Below are positions 28,215-37,042 of a stretch of DNA of 64,000 bases, piece by piece. The notes under the pieces were generated by a model that ran no database searches, was not told where the DNA came from, and worked only from the letters and a program-made list of their open reading frames with translations. The DNA is from Arthrobacter gandavensis. GTDB lineage: Bacteria; Actinomycetota; Actinomycetes; Actinomycetales; Micrococcaceae. Position numbers and translations under genes: made by a program. The stretch's first letter is position 1, and each line of letters starts with the position of its first letter. The stretch is from contig NZ_VTFU01000001.1 of NCBI RefSeq assembly GCF_009192735.1, forward strand, positions 806,001-870,000, given 5' to 3'.

Positions 28215-28823
28215 ATGAAACGCCATACCGCTATTTCGGCGACCGCCGTTGCTGCCGTACTCTTCCTCTCCGGCTGCGGCGCCAATAACAGCCCGGAGAC
28301 CGCAAGCACGATGCCGGGCATGGACCACGGCACCATGTCCCAAACCCCGTCCGCGTCGGAGACAACCGAGGACCACAACAGTGCGGACACCATGTTCGCC
28401 CAGATGATGATTCCGCACCATGAGCAGGCCGTGGAAATGAGCGAAATCATGCTCGCCAAAGACGGTCTCGACCCTGCAATCATCCAGCTGGCCGAAGACA
28501 TCAAAGCCGCCCAAGGGCCCGAAATCGACAAGATGGACTCCTGGCTGCAGGCCTGGGGCGAGCCGGCGGAAATGTCCGGGAACCACTCCATGGACGGCAT
28601 GATGGGCGCGGAGGACCTGGCCCAGCTCAAAGCAGCTGAAGGCACAGAGGCCGCCCGGCTGTTCCTGACCCAGATGATCGCCCACCACGAAGGGGCGATC
28701 GCCATGGCAGAAGATGAAGTCGCCAACGGCTCCAATCCGGAAGCCATCGAACTGGCGAAGACCGTCGTCGCCGACCAGGGTGAAGAGATCGAGAAGATGA
28801 ACGCTCTTCTCGCCAACCTCTAG
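28215..28823 (+). CDS. DUF305 lipoprotein
   Basis: A 202-residue secreted lipoprotein with a LSGCG lipobox ending at cysteine 19. The DUF305 signature occurs twice: MFAQMMIPHHEQAVEMSE and FLTQMIAHHEGAIAMAE. The linker is rich in Met and His (MPGMDHGTMSQ, HSMDGMMG), consistent with copper or silver binding outside the membrane, as in CopM-like DUF305 proteins. AGGAA precedes the ATG at 28215. It is probably co-transcribed with the next lipoprotein gene. Confidence 0.93.
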   Translation: MKRHTAISATAVAAVLFLSGCGANNSPETASTMPGMDHGTMSQTPSASETTEDHNSADTMFAQMMIPHHEQAVEMSEIMLAKDGLDPAIIQLAEDIKAAQGPEIDKMDSWLQAWGEPAEMSGNHSMDGMMGAEDLAQLKAAEGTEAARLFLTQMIAHHEGAIAMAEDEVANGSNPEAIELAKTVVADQGEEIEKMNALLANL

Positions 28824-28927
28824 CCGTTTCCGCAGGCCTGCTGTTGGGCACTGCCGGATCACCGGTGTGCCCGACGGCGGCCATCCTTCCTTCCTCCCGT
28901 CTGTCCTTCTGTTTGGAGCACCCCGAA

Positions 28928-29803
28928 ATGTCCCACCTAACCTTTACCAAGCGCGCCCGCAACCGGGTCGTGCTTACCGCCGCCGCCCTCTCGGTGACTC
29001 TGCTGGGCGCGGGCTGCGCACAGCAACCGACCCAATCCCCAGACACCGCCCAGGCAACCACTACCGGCGTTACAGGCCACGTCCATGGCATGGATGTTGA
29101 CCCGGAAAGCGGGCGGGTTCTGTTGGCCGCCCACGAAGGCCTCTTCGACATCACCTCCGGAGCCCCGGAAAAAATCGGCCCGACGATCGACCTGATGGGT
29201 TTCGCGCCGGCGGGCGAGGACCACTTCTATGCCTCCGGCCACCCCGGGCCGGGAACCGATATGCCCAACCCGGTGGGCCTGATCCACTCGACTGACGGTG
29301 GAACAACCTGGGAGCCGCTATCCCTCCAAGGGGAATCCGACTTTCACGCGCTGACCGTCACCCGTGACGGAATCGTGGGCTTCGACGGCCAGGTTCGGCG
29401 CACCAGTGACCTAGAAACTTGGGAGACCGTGGAAACCGACATCCAGCCGTACAACCTCTCCGGCACTCCCGTGAGCCGGGTAGTCCTGGCAACAACTGAA
29501 CAGGGCGTCCACCGTTCAGGTGACGCTGGCCGGACCTGGGACCTTCCCGCCGATGCGCCCATCCTTCTTCTCACGACTTTCGCCGACAACTCCACGGCCG
29601 TCGGGGTCGCGCCCGACGGCACGATTCAGGTGAGCGACGATACCGGGCAGACCTGGGAAGCAACCGGAGGCACAGCGAAGGGTCAGCCCGCAGCCATGGC
29701 GGCAGCGATCGGCGAGGACCGGCAGACCCGGATCTGGGTTGCCACCGACACCGGCGTTGAGTATTCACCGGATAGCGGAGCCACATTTGAGGCGCTGAAC
29801 TGA
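28928..29803 (+). CDS. F510_1955-like beta-propeller lipoprotein
   Basis: A 291-residue lipoprotein (lipobox LLGAGC near residue 24). Several BNR/sialidase-type Asp-box repeats are visible: STDGGTTWEPL, RSGDAGRTWDL, VSDDTGQTWEA and SPDSGATFEA. This suggests a six- to seven-bladed propeller. The HVHGMDVDPESG opening is characteristic of the F510_1955 group, often beside DUF305 genes. Despite the family's glycosylhydrolase name, an enzymatic role here is unproven. The ATG at 28928 follows GGAG. Confidence 0.85.
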   Translation: MSHLTFTKRARNRVVLTAAALSVTLLGAGCAQQPTQSPDTAQATTTGVTGHVHGMDVDPESGRVLLAAHEGLFDITSGAPEKIGPTIDLMGFAPAGEDHFYASGHPGPGTDMPNPVGLIHSTDGGTTWEPLSLQGESDFHALTVTRDGIVGFDGQVRRTSDLETWETVETDIQPYNLSGTPVSRVVLATTEQGVHRSGDAGRTWDLPADAPILLLTTFADNSTAVGVAPDGTIQVSDDTGQTWEATGGTAKGQPAAMAAAIGEDRQTRIWVATDTGVEYSPDSGATFEALN

Positions 29804-30088
29804 CATGATCCTCGACTCTATGATCAGCCTGCATGAACCCCGTCGCCCGGTTCGCTCCGTCCAGGGCATTGCCGTGCCCACATCGGAGCGGTTTGCTGCC
29901 TGGCAGTGTTCATTCCTGCCTTCTGACGTTTTCCCTCGACGGGGTGAACGGTTCGTCAGCCAACGGCACGCCCCACGCCTAGCTCCTGACTTCCCGGTCG
30001 CTGGTTGCGAGGGTGGGATGCAGGGCGTGAGCATCATCATCCCAGTCAGCAGTAGCGCTTTCGGGCTCAACGGCAGGTCGGCACAGTC
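29804..30088. other. 285-bp gap between lipoprotein and ccdA genes
   Basis: No convincing gene, hairpin or promoter was found. Short ORFs on both strands lack ribosome sites and coding bias. The boundary may separate two independently acquired blocks. Confidence 0.5.
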
Positions 30089-30838
30089 ATGACCATCGGT
30101 GGGTACTTCGCGGAGATGGTGCAGTCCGGCGCCCTGATCGCAGCAATACCTCTTGCCCTCATCGCCGGCATCGTCTCGTTCCTGTCTCCGTGCATCCTGC
30201 CGTTGGTCCCCGGCTACCTCGGGTATGTTTCCGGGCTCGCTGATCCGACTCGGGCCGATAACAAGCGGCGCGTCGTCACCGGAGTAACGTTATTCATCCT
30301 CGGCTTCGCTTTGGTCTTCACGCTCTACGGCGCCGCTTTCGGCATTATCGGAGGCTGGTTGCTGCGCTGGCAGGACCTCCTCATCCGTGGGCTCGGTATC
30401 TTCGTTATCGTCATGGGACTTGTCCTCGTCGGACAGTTCTCCTTCTTTCAGCAGACGAAAAAACTCAGCTATCGCCCGCAGGCTGGACTGGCTGGCGCAC
30501 CATTACTCGGCATCGTCTTTGGCCTCGGCTGGACCCCGTGCATGGGTCCCACTCTCAGCGCCGTACTTGCCCTAAGTACCACCACAGGTGGGGCCTGGCG
30601 TGGCGCGCTACTCGGCTTCGTGTACTGCCTGGGGCTGGGCATCCCCTTCATCCTGGTAGCGATGGGCATTAATTGGGTGACGACCACCCTGAACTTCGTG
30701 CGCCGTCACATCCGGGCTTTCAACATTATCGGCGGATCTGTCCTCGTCCTCGTCGGAGTGCTGATGTTTACCGGCCTCTGGATGCAATGGATCTACCAGC
30801 TTCAAAATCTCGCAGGCACCTTCATCACCCCTGTATAA
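30089..30838 (+). CDS. ccdA: CcdA/DsbD-like thiol-reductant transporter
   Basis: A 249-residue six-helix membrane protein that passes electrons from cytoplasmic thioredoxin across the membrane. The two redox cysteines lie in the family motifs [19 protein letters not shown] and [10 protein letters not shown]. It precedes a TlpA-like lipoprotein by 51 bases, the expected acceptor. In this island it would supply reducing power for cytochrome c maturation or for protecting periplasmic thiols from metal. Confidence 0.94.
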   Translation: MTIGGYFAEMVQSGALIAAIPLALIAGIVSFLSPCILPLVPGYLGYVSGLADPTRADNKRRVVTGVTLFILGFALVFTLYGAAFGIIGGWLLRWQDLLIRGLGIFVIVMGLVLVGQFSFFQQTKKLSYRPQAGLAGAPLLGIVFGLGWTPCMGPTLSAVLALSTTTGGAWRGALLGFVYCLGLGIPFILVAMGINWVTTTLNFVRRHIRAFNIIGGSVLVLVGVLMFTGLWMQWIYQLQNLAGTFITPV

Positions 30839-30889
30839 CCTCCAATTCACACTGACACTCACCTACGCCATAGGAGACCCGTACACGCT

Positions 30890-31504
30890 ATGCGCGGCAC
30901 CGATGCACCCCCACAACGCAGACAATCCGTCACCTCTCGAATGAGCGCCGCCCTCCTCATAGCAGCTCTCACTCTCAGCGGCTGCTCCCCCGAAGACTCG
31001 CTCTCCGAGCAAGCCCAAGCAGGCGATAATAAGAATTACATCGCCGGAGATGGGTCGGTGGCTGAATATGGCCCAGAGAACCGCGGGGACAGAGTCCAGC
31101 TCACGGGCACACTGTTCGACGGGACAACGGTGGATCAGGAAGACTGGACCGGGGACGTCGTAGTGCTCAACTTCTGGTACGCGGCCTGTGCTCCCTGCCG
31201 CACCGAAGCGCCGACGCTGAACGACCTAAGCGAAGAATTCGCTGACCAGGGCGTGAGGTTCTACGGGATAAATGTCCGCGATGAACAACCGACCGCTGAA
31301 GCGTTCGAACGAAATTTCGGGGTCACCTACCCAAGCTTCAAAGACAAGGATGGCAAGATCCTGCAGAGCCTTACGCAATATGTACCGCCGCAGGCTGTCC
31401 CCACAACTCTCATCCTCGACCGGCAGGGCCGCATATCAGCACGAATACTAGGCGTGGCGGAAAAGACCACCCTAAAAACACTTATTGAAGACGTCCTGCC
31501 CTGA
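30890..31504 (+). CDS. TlpA-like thioredoxin lipoprotein
   Basis: A 204-residue membrane-anchored thioredoxin-fold protein. The lipobox LSGC ends at C32, and the redox site is C100-A-P-C103 in NFWYAACAPCR. The cis-proline segment is QAVPTTLILD. It resembles ResA/TlpA reductases and sits directly after ccdA, its probable electron donor. GGAGACC precedes the start at a distance of 14 bases, so the downstream start MSAALL (preceded by weak pairing) is an alternative. Confidence 0.92.
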   Translation: MRGTDAPPQRRQSVTSRMSAALLIAALTLSGCSPEDSLSEQAQAGDNKNYIAGDGSVAEYGPENRGDRVQLTGTLFDGTTVDQEDWTGDVVVLNFWYAACAPCRTEAPTLNDLSEEFADQGVRFYGINVRDEQPTAEAFERNFGVTYPSFKDKDGKILQSLTQYVPPQAVPTTLILDRQGRISARILGVAEKTTLKTLIEDVLP

Positions 31505-31549
31505 ACCAACCCCAGCTCCAACTCCAACCAGCTGACCACCCATCCCGCA

Positions 31550-31571
31550 TAGTACAGATATGTGTGTACTA
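31550..31571 (+). promoter_or_regulatory. TAGTAC-N10-GTACTA operator overlapping a leaderless promoter
   Basis: A perfect 6-base inverted repeat, TAGTAC (31550-31555) and GTACTA (31566-31571), sits just upstream of the CmtR-like gene. Its right arm overlaps TACTAT (31567-31572), a -10 box seven bases before the ATG at 31580. The regulator probably binds here and shuts off its own operon until metal is present. Confidence 0.7.
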
Positions 31572-31579
31572 TTAGCCGT

Positions 31580-31924
31580 ATGGAGACTCTGACGCAGCAT
31601 TCGGTGCTTGCCCGCTTCGGCTATGCGCTGTCGGACCCGGTTCGGTCTCGGGTCCTACTGGCACTGAGGGAAGCTCCTTCCTATCCAGGCGAGCTCGCTG
31701 AACTCGCGGGCGTGAGCAAGCAGCGGCTGTCGAACCATCTGACGTGCCTGCGGGGGTGTGGGCTCGTCGTTGCAGTCCCTGAGGGTCGGCGGGTTCGCTA
31801 CGAGCTGGCGGATCAGAAACTGGGCGACGCGCTGACCGCACTACTGGATGTCGTCGCTGTCAACGATCCCGAGTGCTGCTGCACCACCAAAGAGGACCAC
31901 ATCATGGGAAAGGCTTGCTGCTGA
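31580..31924 (+). CDS. cmtR: CmtR-like ArsR regulator
   Basis: A 114-residue cadmium/lead sensor. The recognition helix KQRLSNHLTCLRGCGLVVA contains the CmtR cysteine pair (CLRGC), and the tail adds ECCC and a terminal CC. These extra cysteines could raise metal affinity or be cleaved with no effect. The ATG at 31580 lacks a ribosome site and is placed for leaderless translation. Its stop overlaps the start of the transporter gene (TGATG). Confidence 0.93.
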   Translation: METLTQHSVLARFGYALSDPVRSRVLLALREAPSYPGELAELAGVSKQRLSNHLTCLRGCGLVVAVPEGRRVRYELADQKLGDALTALLDVVAVNDPECCCTTKEDHIMGKACC

Positions 31925-32826
31925 TGAGCACCCACGCTTCCGTTCGCCCTCCACATACAGCGTCCGCGGTTCCGTCACTGGAGCGGCGCGCACTCCTCTC
32001 ACGCCGGATCCGTCTCTTCGTTGCAGCAACGATCACGTACAACGTCATCGAAGCGGTCGTCGCGATCAGCGCCGGCACGATCGCGTCCTCGAGTGCCTTG
32101 ATTGGATTCGGTTTGGACTCCATCGTGGAAGTCCTGTCCGCAACGGCCGTGGCCTGGCAGTTCGCCGGCCGCGACCCTGAAGCCCGCGAAAAGACCGCGC
32201 TGCGACTGATCGCGTTCTCCTTCTTCGGCCTTGCCGCGTTCGTTACCTTCGATGCCGTCCGCACCTTGCTCGGCGCGTCCGAGCCCCAACACTCGTCGGT
32301 CGGGATCATCCTCGCGGCGGTGAGCCTGGCCGTCATGCCATTCCTGTCCTGGGCGCAGCGCCGCGCCGGCCGGGAACTCGGCTCCCGATCCGCTGTCGCG
32401 GACTCCAAACAGACCCTGCTCTGCACCTACCTGTCCGGAGTCCTGCTGGTTGGCCTGCTGCTCAACAGCACCCTCGGCTGGTCCTGGGCCGACCCGATCG
32501 CAGCTCTCGTTATCGCCGCCGTCGCCCTCAAAGAAGGCCGCGAAGCGTGGAAGGGCGACTCCTGCTGCGTCCCGCCCTTGGGAAGCCTCGACATCGACGG
32601 AAGCGGTGATGATACCTGCATGAGTACGCCGGACGGCGGCACGGACTCGTGCTGCAGTACCGGCTCCAGTCCAGGCACGGCCGCCTCAGCGACGAGCAAT
32701 TCGGTGAGACCTGCGTCGTTTACCCTGAGGGCCCGGACCGCAGAAACCGAGGCCACGGCGAGCACCACATCCGCCCATGGCTCCACGCCCGTGGAGGCGT
32801 CCTGCGCCTGCTGCAGGCACGACTAG
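31924..32826 (+). CDS. CDF-like cation efflux transporter with Cys-rich tail
   Basis: A 300-residue membrane protein of the cation diffusion facilitator type. The first helices carry AATITYNVIEAVVAIS and the metal-site segment SSALIGFGLDSIVEVLSA; VADSKQTLLCTYLSG gives the helix-5 site. Five to six membrane spans end near residue 205, followed by KGDSCC. The last 80 residues are Ser/Thr-rich with CC pairs and may be native metal-binding sequence or frame-altered sequence. It is translationally coupled to the CmtR-like regulator. Confidence 0.88.
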   Translation: MSTHASVRPPHTASAVPSLERRALLSRRIRLFVAATITYNVIEAVVAISAGTIASSSALIGFGLDSIVEVLSATAVAWQFAGRDPEAREKTALRLIAFSFFGLAAFVTFDAVRTLLGASEPQHSSVGIILAAVSLAVMPFLSWAQRRAGRELGSRSAVADSKQTLLCTYLSGVLLVGLLLNSTLGWSWADPIAALVIAAVALKEGREAWKGDSCCVPPLGSLDIDGSGDDTCMSTPDGGTDSCCSTGSSPGTAASATSNSVRPASFTLRARTAETEATASTTSAHGSTPVEASCACCRHD

Positions 32827-32915
32827 AGGCCCAAGTAAACCTGATCAACCGTCGTTCCCTGCACTGTGCCCGGGACGAGCACGACGACGCAGTTCCATGA
32901 CGAGGAGACACCACC

Positions 32916-33623
32916 ATGCCTACACCCACCCCTGCTCGCGGCGCGGCCCCCGGCACGAAGAAAGGCATGAGCCTGCAAAACCGGATCGTGATCGGCCTGC
33001 TCGCAGCAGTCGCCCTCGTTATCGGTATGGTCATCCTCTTCAATGCGCTCGGGGAGGATGAGAGCCAGGCCGCTGGTACGCCAACTACCGCGGCCGAGGT
33101 CGTCCGCGAGGACAGCCACCGCCTGTCTGAGGCGCCGGACGAAAAAGCGGTCCTTGTGGAATTCCTCGACTTTGAGTGCGAGGCATGCCTGGCCGCGTAC
33201 CCGCTCGTGGAAGACCTTTCCGAGGAATACGGGGAGAACTTGACCGTCGTCGCCCGGTATTTCCCCCTGCCAGGGCACCCGAACTCCGAGACTGCAGCCG
33301 CCGCGGTTGAGGCCGCCGCGCAGCAGGGCAAGTTCACGCAAATGCATGCCCTGATGTACGAGAAGCAGACCGAGTGGGGCCACACCTCCGAGGACCGGTC
33401 ACCGGTGTTCCGCGAGTACGCCGAAGACCTCGGCCTTGACATGGATGCCTACGACGCGGCAATCGCTAACCCGGCAACCATGGACCGCGTGAATATCGAC
33501 AAGAGGGACGGCATGGCTCTGAATGTCGGGGGAACACCGACGTTCTTCCTTGACGGCGAAAAGATCCAGCCAGCCACCGTTGAGGAATTCCGTACCCTGA
33601 TCGAAACCGCCATCGCGGACTGA
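32916..33623 (+). CDS. DsbA-like thioredoxin-fold oxidase, membrane anchored
   Basis: A 235-residue protein. Residues 22-44 form a signal anchor, and the exported domain has the active site C88-E-A-C91 (FLDFECEAC), with NVGGTPTFFLDG holding the cis-proline. It likely introduces disulfide bonds in exported proteins and is reoxidised by the VKOR protein encoded 27 bases downstream. GAGGAG precedes the ATG at 32916. Confidence 0.93.
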   Translation: MPTPTPARGAAPGTKKGMSLQNRIVIGLLAAVALVIGMVILFNALGEDESQAAGTPTTAAEVVREDSHRLSEAPDEKAVLVEFLDFECEACLAAYPLVEDLSEEYGENLTVVARYFPLPGHPNSETAAAAVEAAAQQGKFTQMHALMYEKQTEWGHTSEDRSPVFREYAEDLGLDMDAYDAAIANPATMDRVNIDKRDGMALNVGGTPTFFLDGEKIQPATVEEFRTLIETAIAD

Positions 33624-33649
33624 CCCCTGCTTGCGAAGGAACTCTCACC

Positions 33650-34294
33650 ATGGCGCACACAACGGCGAATGATGTAACACCCGTCCAGGACCGCGGGAAG
33701 GATGACGTGGCGTCGCTGCCCGGGTTCGCCCGTAGGATCGCGTTCGGGGTCATGCTCGTGGCCACGGGTGTTATCGGGTGGGCTGCTGCGGGGATCCTGA
33801 TCCTTGAGAAGCTCGAGTTGTATCGGAACCCGGACCACGTCACGAGCTGCGACATTAACCCCTGGGTGTCCTGCGGGCAGGTCATGCAAACGTGGCAGTC
33901 CGAATTGTTTGGCTTCCCTAATCCGTTCATCGGCCTCGTCGGCTTTACCGTCGTCATCACCACCGGCATGGCGTTGCTCGCAGGAGCCCGGTTCAGCCAC
34001 TGGTACTGGGCGGGCCTGCAGATTGGCGTCACGCTCGGTGCCGTGTTCGTGACCTGGTTATGGAGCCAGGCTCTCTTCGAGATCTATATCCTCTGCCTCT
34101 ACTGCATGATCGTATGGGCGGTGATGATCCCTTTGTTCATCCTTACCACCGTCCGCAACATGGTTCACGGCGTCATACCCGCACCCGCCGCCCTCACCCG
34201 CAGCCTCGCAGCATGGGTCGGACCGATTATCGTCCTGGCCTACATCGCCGTCGCCGCATCCGTGTTCTTCCGTTTCCTCCACGTCTTCACCTGA
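33650..34294 (+). CDS. VKOR-family disulfide oxidase
   Basis: A 214-residue membrane protein of the vitamin K epoxide reductase group, which in actinobacteria replaces DsbB. C67 and C75 (SCDINPWVSC) form the shuttle loop pair and C149-LY-C152 is the quinone-side redox centre. Five hydrophobic segments are visible. It follows the DsbA gene closely and should reoxidise it using menaquinone. A truncated second copy lies at 20877-21166 near the cadmium operon. Confidence 0.94.
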   Translation: MAHTTANDVTPVQDRGKDDVASLPGFARRIAFGVMLVATGVIGWAAAGILILEKLELYRNPDHVTSCDINPWVSCGQVMQTWQSELFGFPNPFIGLVGFTVVITTGMALLAGARFSHWYWAGLQIGVTLGAVFVTWLWSQALFEIYILCLYCMIVWAVMIPLFILTTVRNMVHGVIPAPAALTRSLAAWVGPIIVLAYIAVAASVFFRFLHVFT

Positions 34295-34363
34295 GGTCCC
34301 CGCAACCCGCCGGCAACTCCGTACAACCTTTCAGCCCTTGTGGTTGAGGAATCGAGGCCACTC

Positions 34364-34996
34364 GTGTCAGTGCAGACAGCGTCGTTCCTTGCTCTGGGTT
34401 TATATGCCGTCGGCGTCATCACCACGTTCGGGGTGAGGTCCTGGATGCACCGTCGCAGAACCGGTTCCACTGGTTTCCGCGGCATCAGCGGGACACCCAG
34501 GTCGATCGAGTGGTGGGGCGGAGTCCTTTTCGCCGCAGCCATCGTGTTCGGTGGTGCTGGTCCCGCCCTGGCCCTTGCCGACCTCATCGTCCCGCCTCAA
34601 TTGCCAGGCCTCGCCTGGTTCGGGATCATCCTGACCATCATTGGATTTCTGGGCACCCTGGCCGCTCAGAGCGGCATGGGCGCTTCCTGGCGCATCGGCG
34701 TCGACGCAACCGAACACACGGATCTAGTCACCACCGGCCTGTTCGCTGTGGTCCGCAACCCGGTGTTCTCCGCCATGCTCACCGCCATGACCGGAATTGC
34801 GCTCATGATCCCCACGCCGGTAAGCGCAACGGCTCTGGCATGCCTGTTCCTGGCAGTGGAAATCCAGGTTCGCCTCGTCGAAGAGCCCTACCTGAACCGC
34901 ACCCACCCACACACCTACGCCCGCTACACTGCCAACGTCGGCCGATTCCTGCCAGGCCTCGGCCGGACACAGGCAATCGAGACCATGCGGCACTGA
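34364..34996 (+). CDS. ICMT-like membrane methyltransferase
   Basis: A 210-residue membrane protein resembling bacterial isoprenylcysteine carboxyl methyltransferase homologues. Four to five hydrophobic spans are followed by the cofactor-binding segment TGLFAVVRNPVFSAM and the closing EEPYLNRTHPHTYARYTANVGRF. The GTG at 34364 follows GAGG; an in-frame GTG at 34340 would add eight residues. It ends the thiol/metal island. The substrate in bacteria is unknown and may be an isoprenoid or thiol compound. Confidence 0.85.
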   Translation: MSVQTASFLALGLYAVGVITTFGVRSWMHRRRTGSTGFRGISGTPRSIEWWGGVLFAAAIVFGGAGPALALADLIVPPQLPGLAWFGIILTIIGFLGTLAAQSGMGASWRIGVDATEHTDLVTTGLFAVVRNPVFSAMLTAMTGIALMIPTPVSATALACLFLAVEIQVRLVEEPYLNRTHPHTYARYTANVGRFLPGLGRTQAIETMRH

Positions 34997-35464
34997 CTAC
35001 ACGCGCAGCATCCCAGAAGCCAACATCGGTGCTCATGGCAATGATCTCCGCCCTGGAGTCCAAAGCCGGAGCCATTGCTGAGGGGATCGTCCACCTTATG
35101 AGTGCGTACTGCTGGACGCTGATGTTCATCGGATTCAAACACGAAGCAGGACTTTAACGCCCTAAGTATGCAGCTACCCAGCATCCTCAGCTGCACGACA
35201 GTGTCGCGGCTTCGGCAGGTGCTTTGTCACCGGCAAATGTCGAGTTCGTAGGGAAGGTCTTGTAACCATTGTGCATATCACCGAACCCCAACACCCCCTT
35301 GCGATACATGGTGGCAAGACATCCTGCGAACCGGACTTCGTAGATGCCCTGCTGTCTCAACCATGTGTCTTTCAACCCATAGCTTGCAAGACATGGAACC
35401 GCCCAGTAGATGAAAGTCGTTGGATAAAGCGACCGCCGGCGTCTTCTTGGGAAGAAGTGGACCT
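34997..35464. other. 468-bp region without a confident gene
   Basis: The only plausible coding stretch is a minus-strand frame at 35187-35375 (62 codons, ending in GDKAPAEAATLSCS). It has moderate GC3 but no recognisable family or good ribosome site. It may be a gene fragment. No repeat or terminator was seen. Confidence 0.4.
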
Positions 35465-35632
35465 CTACCTGCCGGACCCCTCAATTTCGGCCCCTGCGGC
35501 CACGGTCTCCGATCGGCGCCTGTCGGCTGCCAGGATCCCATCCCGGACCGCAGCTTTAATGACTCCGTAGAGGATGTAAAAAAAGATGGCCACAAAAACC
35601 ACGTAGAGGACCAGACCAATGACATTACCCAT
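35465..35632 (-). CDS. Small single-TM membrane protein, 55 aa
   Basis: The frame reads MGNVIGLVLYVVFVAIFFYI and then LYGVIKAAVRDGILAADRRR, one hydrophobic helix followed by a basic amphipathic stretch and a polar tail. Small actinobacterial membrane proteins with a similar AAVRDGILAADRRR motif are common near chromosomal genes, as far as I recall. The ribosome site is weak (AGGCTCC). Function unknown. Confidence 0.68.
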   Translation of the reverse strand: MGNVIGLVLYVVFVAIFFYILYGVIKAAVRDGILAADRRRSETVAAGAEIEGSGR

Positions 35633-35918
35633 GCATGGAGCCTAGTCGGGGGGCTTCACCATGGGAAATGCCCCGAGCTGGCGCGCGCCTCAAGGGTCAT
35701 AAACCGTAGTCGGTGGACGTTTTGGTGCCTCCAGGTTTAGAACTTGCGTTATGACCAGCGTGCCACGTACGTTTCCGCCTCACCTCTGGGAGTGGTGTCG
35801 TAACGGGTCGTTTCTGAGCTGAGTGATCGTTCAGGCTTCGCTCCTGCACATCAGCAGAATCAGAGTGCTTCGAGCGCGCTTGAGGAAGTGGCGCGTTTCA
35901 CGGCTTAGACTTCCTGCT

Positions 35919-37040
35919 ATGGAAGTGAAAGCCGTCAACCCCGAAGTCCTGCGCTGGGCTGTTAGTGACGCTGGCTACGATGTTGAAGCGTTGGCGGATG
36001 CCACCAAACGATCTCAGGACGTCGTTGAGAGCTGGCTAAACGGGGGAAAGAAACCCCACAAGGGTGATCTCGACAAAATCGCCAAACTGCTGGGGCGCAA
36101 TCCTTACTTCTTCTTCCGGGACACACCGCCTCAAGAAGTCGGCATCGTCGCCAAGTTTCGTAAATCCATAGAAGAGTTAGCAGTCAAACCAGCTGAAGAG
36201 CTGAAAGAGCTTCGCTACGCCCGCTCAGTACAGAAGGTTGCTGACTGGGCAGCGCAAGAAGAAGGCGTCAGCACCTGGGCCCCACCCAAAAAGCTCGACA
36301 GCTCCCCCGAAACGGCAGCAGCTGTCTTCAGGAACATGCTCCACTACCCGGTAACCGCTCAGGTTGCTGCATCGAGTAAATCGGCCGTCTTCAGAGACTT
36401 TCGCCAGCAAATCGAAGCATTGGGAATCATTGTCCTGCTGAGAAACGCAGGGTCCAAGAACTTCAGGGGCTTTTCGCTACCGCATGGTCGGGTGCCACTG
36501 ATCTACATTAATGCCGCGTACGACCTTCCTACGCTTCGAACTTTCACTTTGCTCCACGAAGCGGGTCACCTGCTCCGGAACGAGGAGACCGTCTGCCACG
36601 ATGATGACGGGTCTGTTGAAGTATGGTGCAACAGATTTGCGGCCGCCGTACTGCTACCCCAGGAGGAGCTTAAAAGGTACCTCTCCGTCAAAAAATTTGA
36701 GCATCTGAATCTAGATGCAGTCCGGCTGATTTCCAACCGTTTCGGAGCAAGCTGGGCTGCCGTCGCGATCAGGCTCACATCGTTGGGCCTGGCTAGCGAA
36801 AACCTTGTCAGTCTTGTTGAGGACACTCGGGGTGAGTTCCTTGAAAAGAGATCTGGGTTCTCAACCGTCCCGCAGACAGTAACGGTCAAAAGGCAAGCCG
36901 AATTTGGTGCAACTTACCCCCGGCTCCTTATCGACGCAGTGGAACATGGACGGCTGAGTCCTCTTGATGCAGCTCGGTACCTGCGCGCTGACGGCTCGCA
37001 GCTCAAAGAGCTCTCCCTTGTCCTCTCCAAGGGGGCATAG
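35919..37040 (+). CDS. XRE HTH plus ImmA/IrrE metallopeptidase fusion (antitoxin-like)
   Basis: A 373-residue protein. An XRE-type HTH occupies residues 8-60 (VEALADATKRSQDVVESWLNGG), followed by a zinc peptidase domain with H213-EAG-H217 (LLHEAGHLLRN). The ATG at 35919 has no ribosome site but lies seven bases after a TAGACT -10 box, so it is probably leaderless. It is two bases upstream of a DUF4411 gene. XRE-ImmA proteins paired with DUF4411 toxins form a known toxin-antitoxin-like combination. Confidence 0.93.
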   Translation: MEVKAVNPEVLRWAVSDAGYDVEALADATKRSQDVVESWLNGGKKPHKGDLDKIAKLLGRNPYFFFRDTPPQEVGIVAKFRKSIEELAVKPAEELKELRYARSVQKVADWAAQEEGVSTWAPPKKLDSSPETAAAVFRNMLHYPVTAQVAASSKSAVFRDFRQQIEALGIIVLLRNAGSKNFRGFSLPHGRVPLIYINAAYDLPTLRTFTLLHEAGHLLRNEETVCHDDDGSVEVWCNRFAAAVLLPQEELKRYLSVKKFEHLNLDAVRLISNRFGASWAAVAIRLTSLGLASENLVSLVEDTRGEFLEKRSGFSTVPQTVTVKRQAEFGATYPRLLIDAVEHGRLSPLDAARYLRADGSQLKELSLVLSKGA

Positions 37041-37042
37041 GC

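Noticed and set aside
29805-30092. Short frames on both strands between the propeller lipoprotein and ccdA
   Set aside because: They lack ribosome sites and start or end inside real genes; composition is unlike neighbours.
35187-35375. A 62-codon minus-strand frame in the gap after the ICMT-like gene
   Set aside because: Some coding-like bias, but no ribosome site and no recognisable family. It is kept only as a note in the gap entry.
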